The position numbers and the translations under genes are program-made. Shown here piece after piece: positions 14,522 through 15,615 of a stretch of 15,615 bases of DNA. The DNA lies in contig CAMGRA010000008.1 in assembly GCA_946061345.1 (NCBI GenBank), forward strand, positions 1 through 15,615, given 5' to 3'. Source of the stretch: an uncultured Clostridia bacterium. Its GTDB lineage: Bacteria > Bacillota > Clostridia > Oscillospirales > Oscillospiraceae. How positions within the stretch are numbered: the stretch's first letter is position 1; every line of letters begins with the position of its first letter. The notes under the pieces are model-generated. The model saw only the letters and a list, made by a program, of their open reading frames with translations, made no database searches and was not told where the DNA came from.

Positions 14522-15615
14522 TTACAGGACAAACGTCCGCTTTCCGCTTTCCAGGTCCTTCCACATGGGGGACATATTGCGAAGATACTCCACGACTTGG
14601 GGAATGACCCGCAGCATCTCGTCCGTTTCCTCCTCCGTGTTCCAATGGCACAGGCTCAGGCGCAGAGAGCCGTGGGCCACCTCATGGGGACGCCCGATGG
14701 CCAGCAGCACATGGCTGGGGTCCAGAGAACCGGAAGTACAGGCTGAACCGGAGGATGCGCAGATGCCCTTGGCGTCCAGCAGCAGAAGCAGGCTTTCGCC
14801 CTCGATTCCCTCAAAACAGAAGCTCACATTGCCCGGCAGCCGATGGACCGGGTCGCCGTTGAGGGCGCAGTGGGGGATCTTTGACAGCCCCGCAATGAGC
14901 TTGTCCCGCAGGGCAGAAACGGCGCGGGCGTTTTCTTCCATATGGGCGCAGGCCTCCTCCAGGGCGGCCGCCATGCCCATGATGGCGGGAATGTTTTCCG
15001 TACCCGCCCGTTTGCCCCGTTCCTGCGCGCCGCCTGCGATCAGCGTGGTGAGCGCCAGGCCCTGTCTGGCATAGAGGACGCCGATGCCCTTGGGTCCGTG
15101 GAACTTGTGGGCCGACAGGGACAGCAGGTCGATCTGCTGCCCCCTGACGTCAACGGGCAGATGTCCCGCCGCCTGAACGGCGTCGGTATGAAACACCACA
15201 CCTTTCTCCCGGCAGACCTTGCCGATCTCCCCGACAGGCAGTACCGAGCCGATCTCGTTGTTGGCGTACATGACGCTGACCAGACAGGTGTCCTCCCGGA
15301 TAGCGTCGGCCACCTGTCGGGCCGTCACGGTGCCGGTCTCTCCGACAGGCAGAAGCTCCACCTCAAAGCCCTGTTTTTCCAGCCCTTGCAGAGTGTGCAG
15401 GACGGCGTGATGTTCAAAGGCGGTGGAAATGATGTGTTTTTTCCCTTTTCTCCCGCCGATCCTTGCAGCCGAGATCAGGGCCTGGTTGTCGGCCTCGCTG
15501 CCGCCGGAGGTAAAGTAGATCTCCCTGGGCTGACATCCGAGACAGACTGCGATGCGTTCCCGCGCACTTTGCAGCGCCTCAGCCGCCTGCTGACCGGCCG
15601 TATGCAGGCTGGACG
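14522..15615 (-). CDS. nifS: Cysteine desulfurase NifS/IscS (5' end outside the window)
   Basis: 363 residues are visible. The frame stays open to the right edge, so roughly the first 30 residues are missing. The reading begins SSLHTAG, which in the family follows YGNP. The enzyme is PLP-dependent: it turns cysteine into alanine and holds the sulfur as a persulfide. Seen in order: IYFTSGGSEADNQAL, then STAFEHHAVLHTL with the PLP-stacking His, then FHTDAVQAAGH with the PLP-binding Asp/Gln, then SLSAHKFHGPKGIG with the Schiff-base Lys, then SSGSACTSG with the sulfur-accepting Cys. It is the first visible gene of the nifS-nifU-mnmA operon. A shorter reading from the GTG at 15361 would drop half the PLP site and is wrong. 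Confidence 0.95.
   Translation of the reverse strand, partial: SSLHTAGQQAAEALQSARERIAVCLGCQPREIYFTSGGSEADNQALISAARIGGRKGKKHIISTAFEHHAVLHTLQGLEKQGFEVELLPVGETGTVTARQVADAIREDTCLVSVMYANNEIGSVLPVGEIGKVCREKGVVFHTDAVQAAGHLPVDVRGQQIDLLSLSAHKFHGPKGIGVLYARQGLALTTLIAGGAQERGKRAGTENIPAIMGMAAALEEACAHMEENARAVSALRDKLIAGLSKIPHCALNGDPVHRLPGNVSFCFEGIEGESLLLLLDAKGICASSGSACTSGSLDPSHVLLAIGRPHEVAHGSLRLSLCHWNTEEETDEMLRVIPQVVEYLRNMSPMWKDLESGKRTFVL

Overview
The window reads as a chromosomal segment of a GC-rich, low-copy Firmicute, most likely a gut Clostridia of the Oscillospiraceae type (inference). Supporting signs are strong AGGAGG-type ribosome sites, sigma-A-like promoters, two surface proteins ending in three S-layer homology (SLH) repeats, BspA-type leucine-rich repeats joined to a CAP domain, and the clostridial gene order nifS-nifU-mnmA. 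I see no tRNA, rRNA, insertion sequence, phage gene or CRISPR array. No gap between genes exceeds 300 bases.

Layout. (1) 79-5459, minus strand: a large secreted LRR-CAP-SLH protein, then the azlC-azlD amino-acid exporter pair, then a membrane YcxB-like protein. A terminator that works in both directions closes the block at the left edge. Separate promoters can be proposed for the LRR gene, azlC and ycxB. No terminator is visible between the LRR gene and azlC. (2) 5734-10258, plus strand: a tightly packed five-gene operon behind a near-consensus promoter (TTGACA-17-TAAAAT). It encodes an unknown 101-aa protein, a GtrII-type membrane glucosyltransferase, an AEC-family transporter, a TPR protein with a CxxC pair near each end, and a DUF4037 nucleotidyltransferase-like protein. 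Spacings are -4, 11, 8 and about -14 bases, and one hairpin terminator follows. (3) 10302-11750, minus strand: a second secreted SLH protein with a long acidic Pro/Thr/Ser/Glu linker. (4) 11975-12949, plus strand: adenosine deaminase. (5) 13013-15615, minus strand: mnmA, nifU and the 3' part of nifS. This is a sulfur-relay operon that mobilises cysteine sulfur for Fe-S clusters and for 2-thiouridine in tRNA.

How the genes relate. The nifS-nifU-mnmA set is a coherent pathway, and azlCD is a two-subunit exporter. Both SLH proteins should sit on the same secondary cell-wall polymer. The GtrII-like enzyme could decorate a surface polymer, but its acceptor is unknown. The five-gene operon is the least explained part of the window and the best candidate for an undescribed system. 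The TPR and DUF4037 genes overlap at its 3' end and look like a functional pair. Another point worth checking is a possible hairpin upstream of azlC that would hide its ribosome site only in transcripts reading through from the LRR gene.
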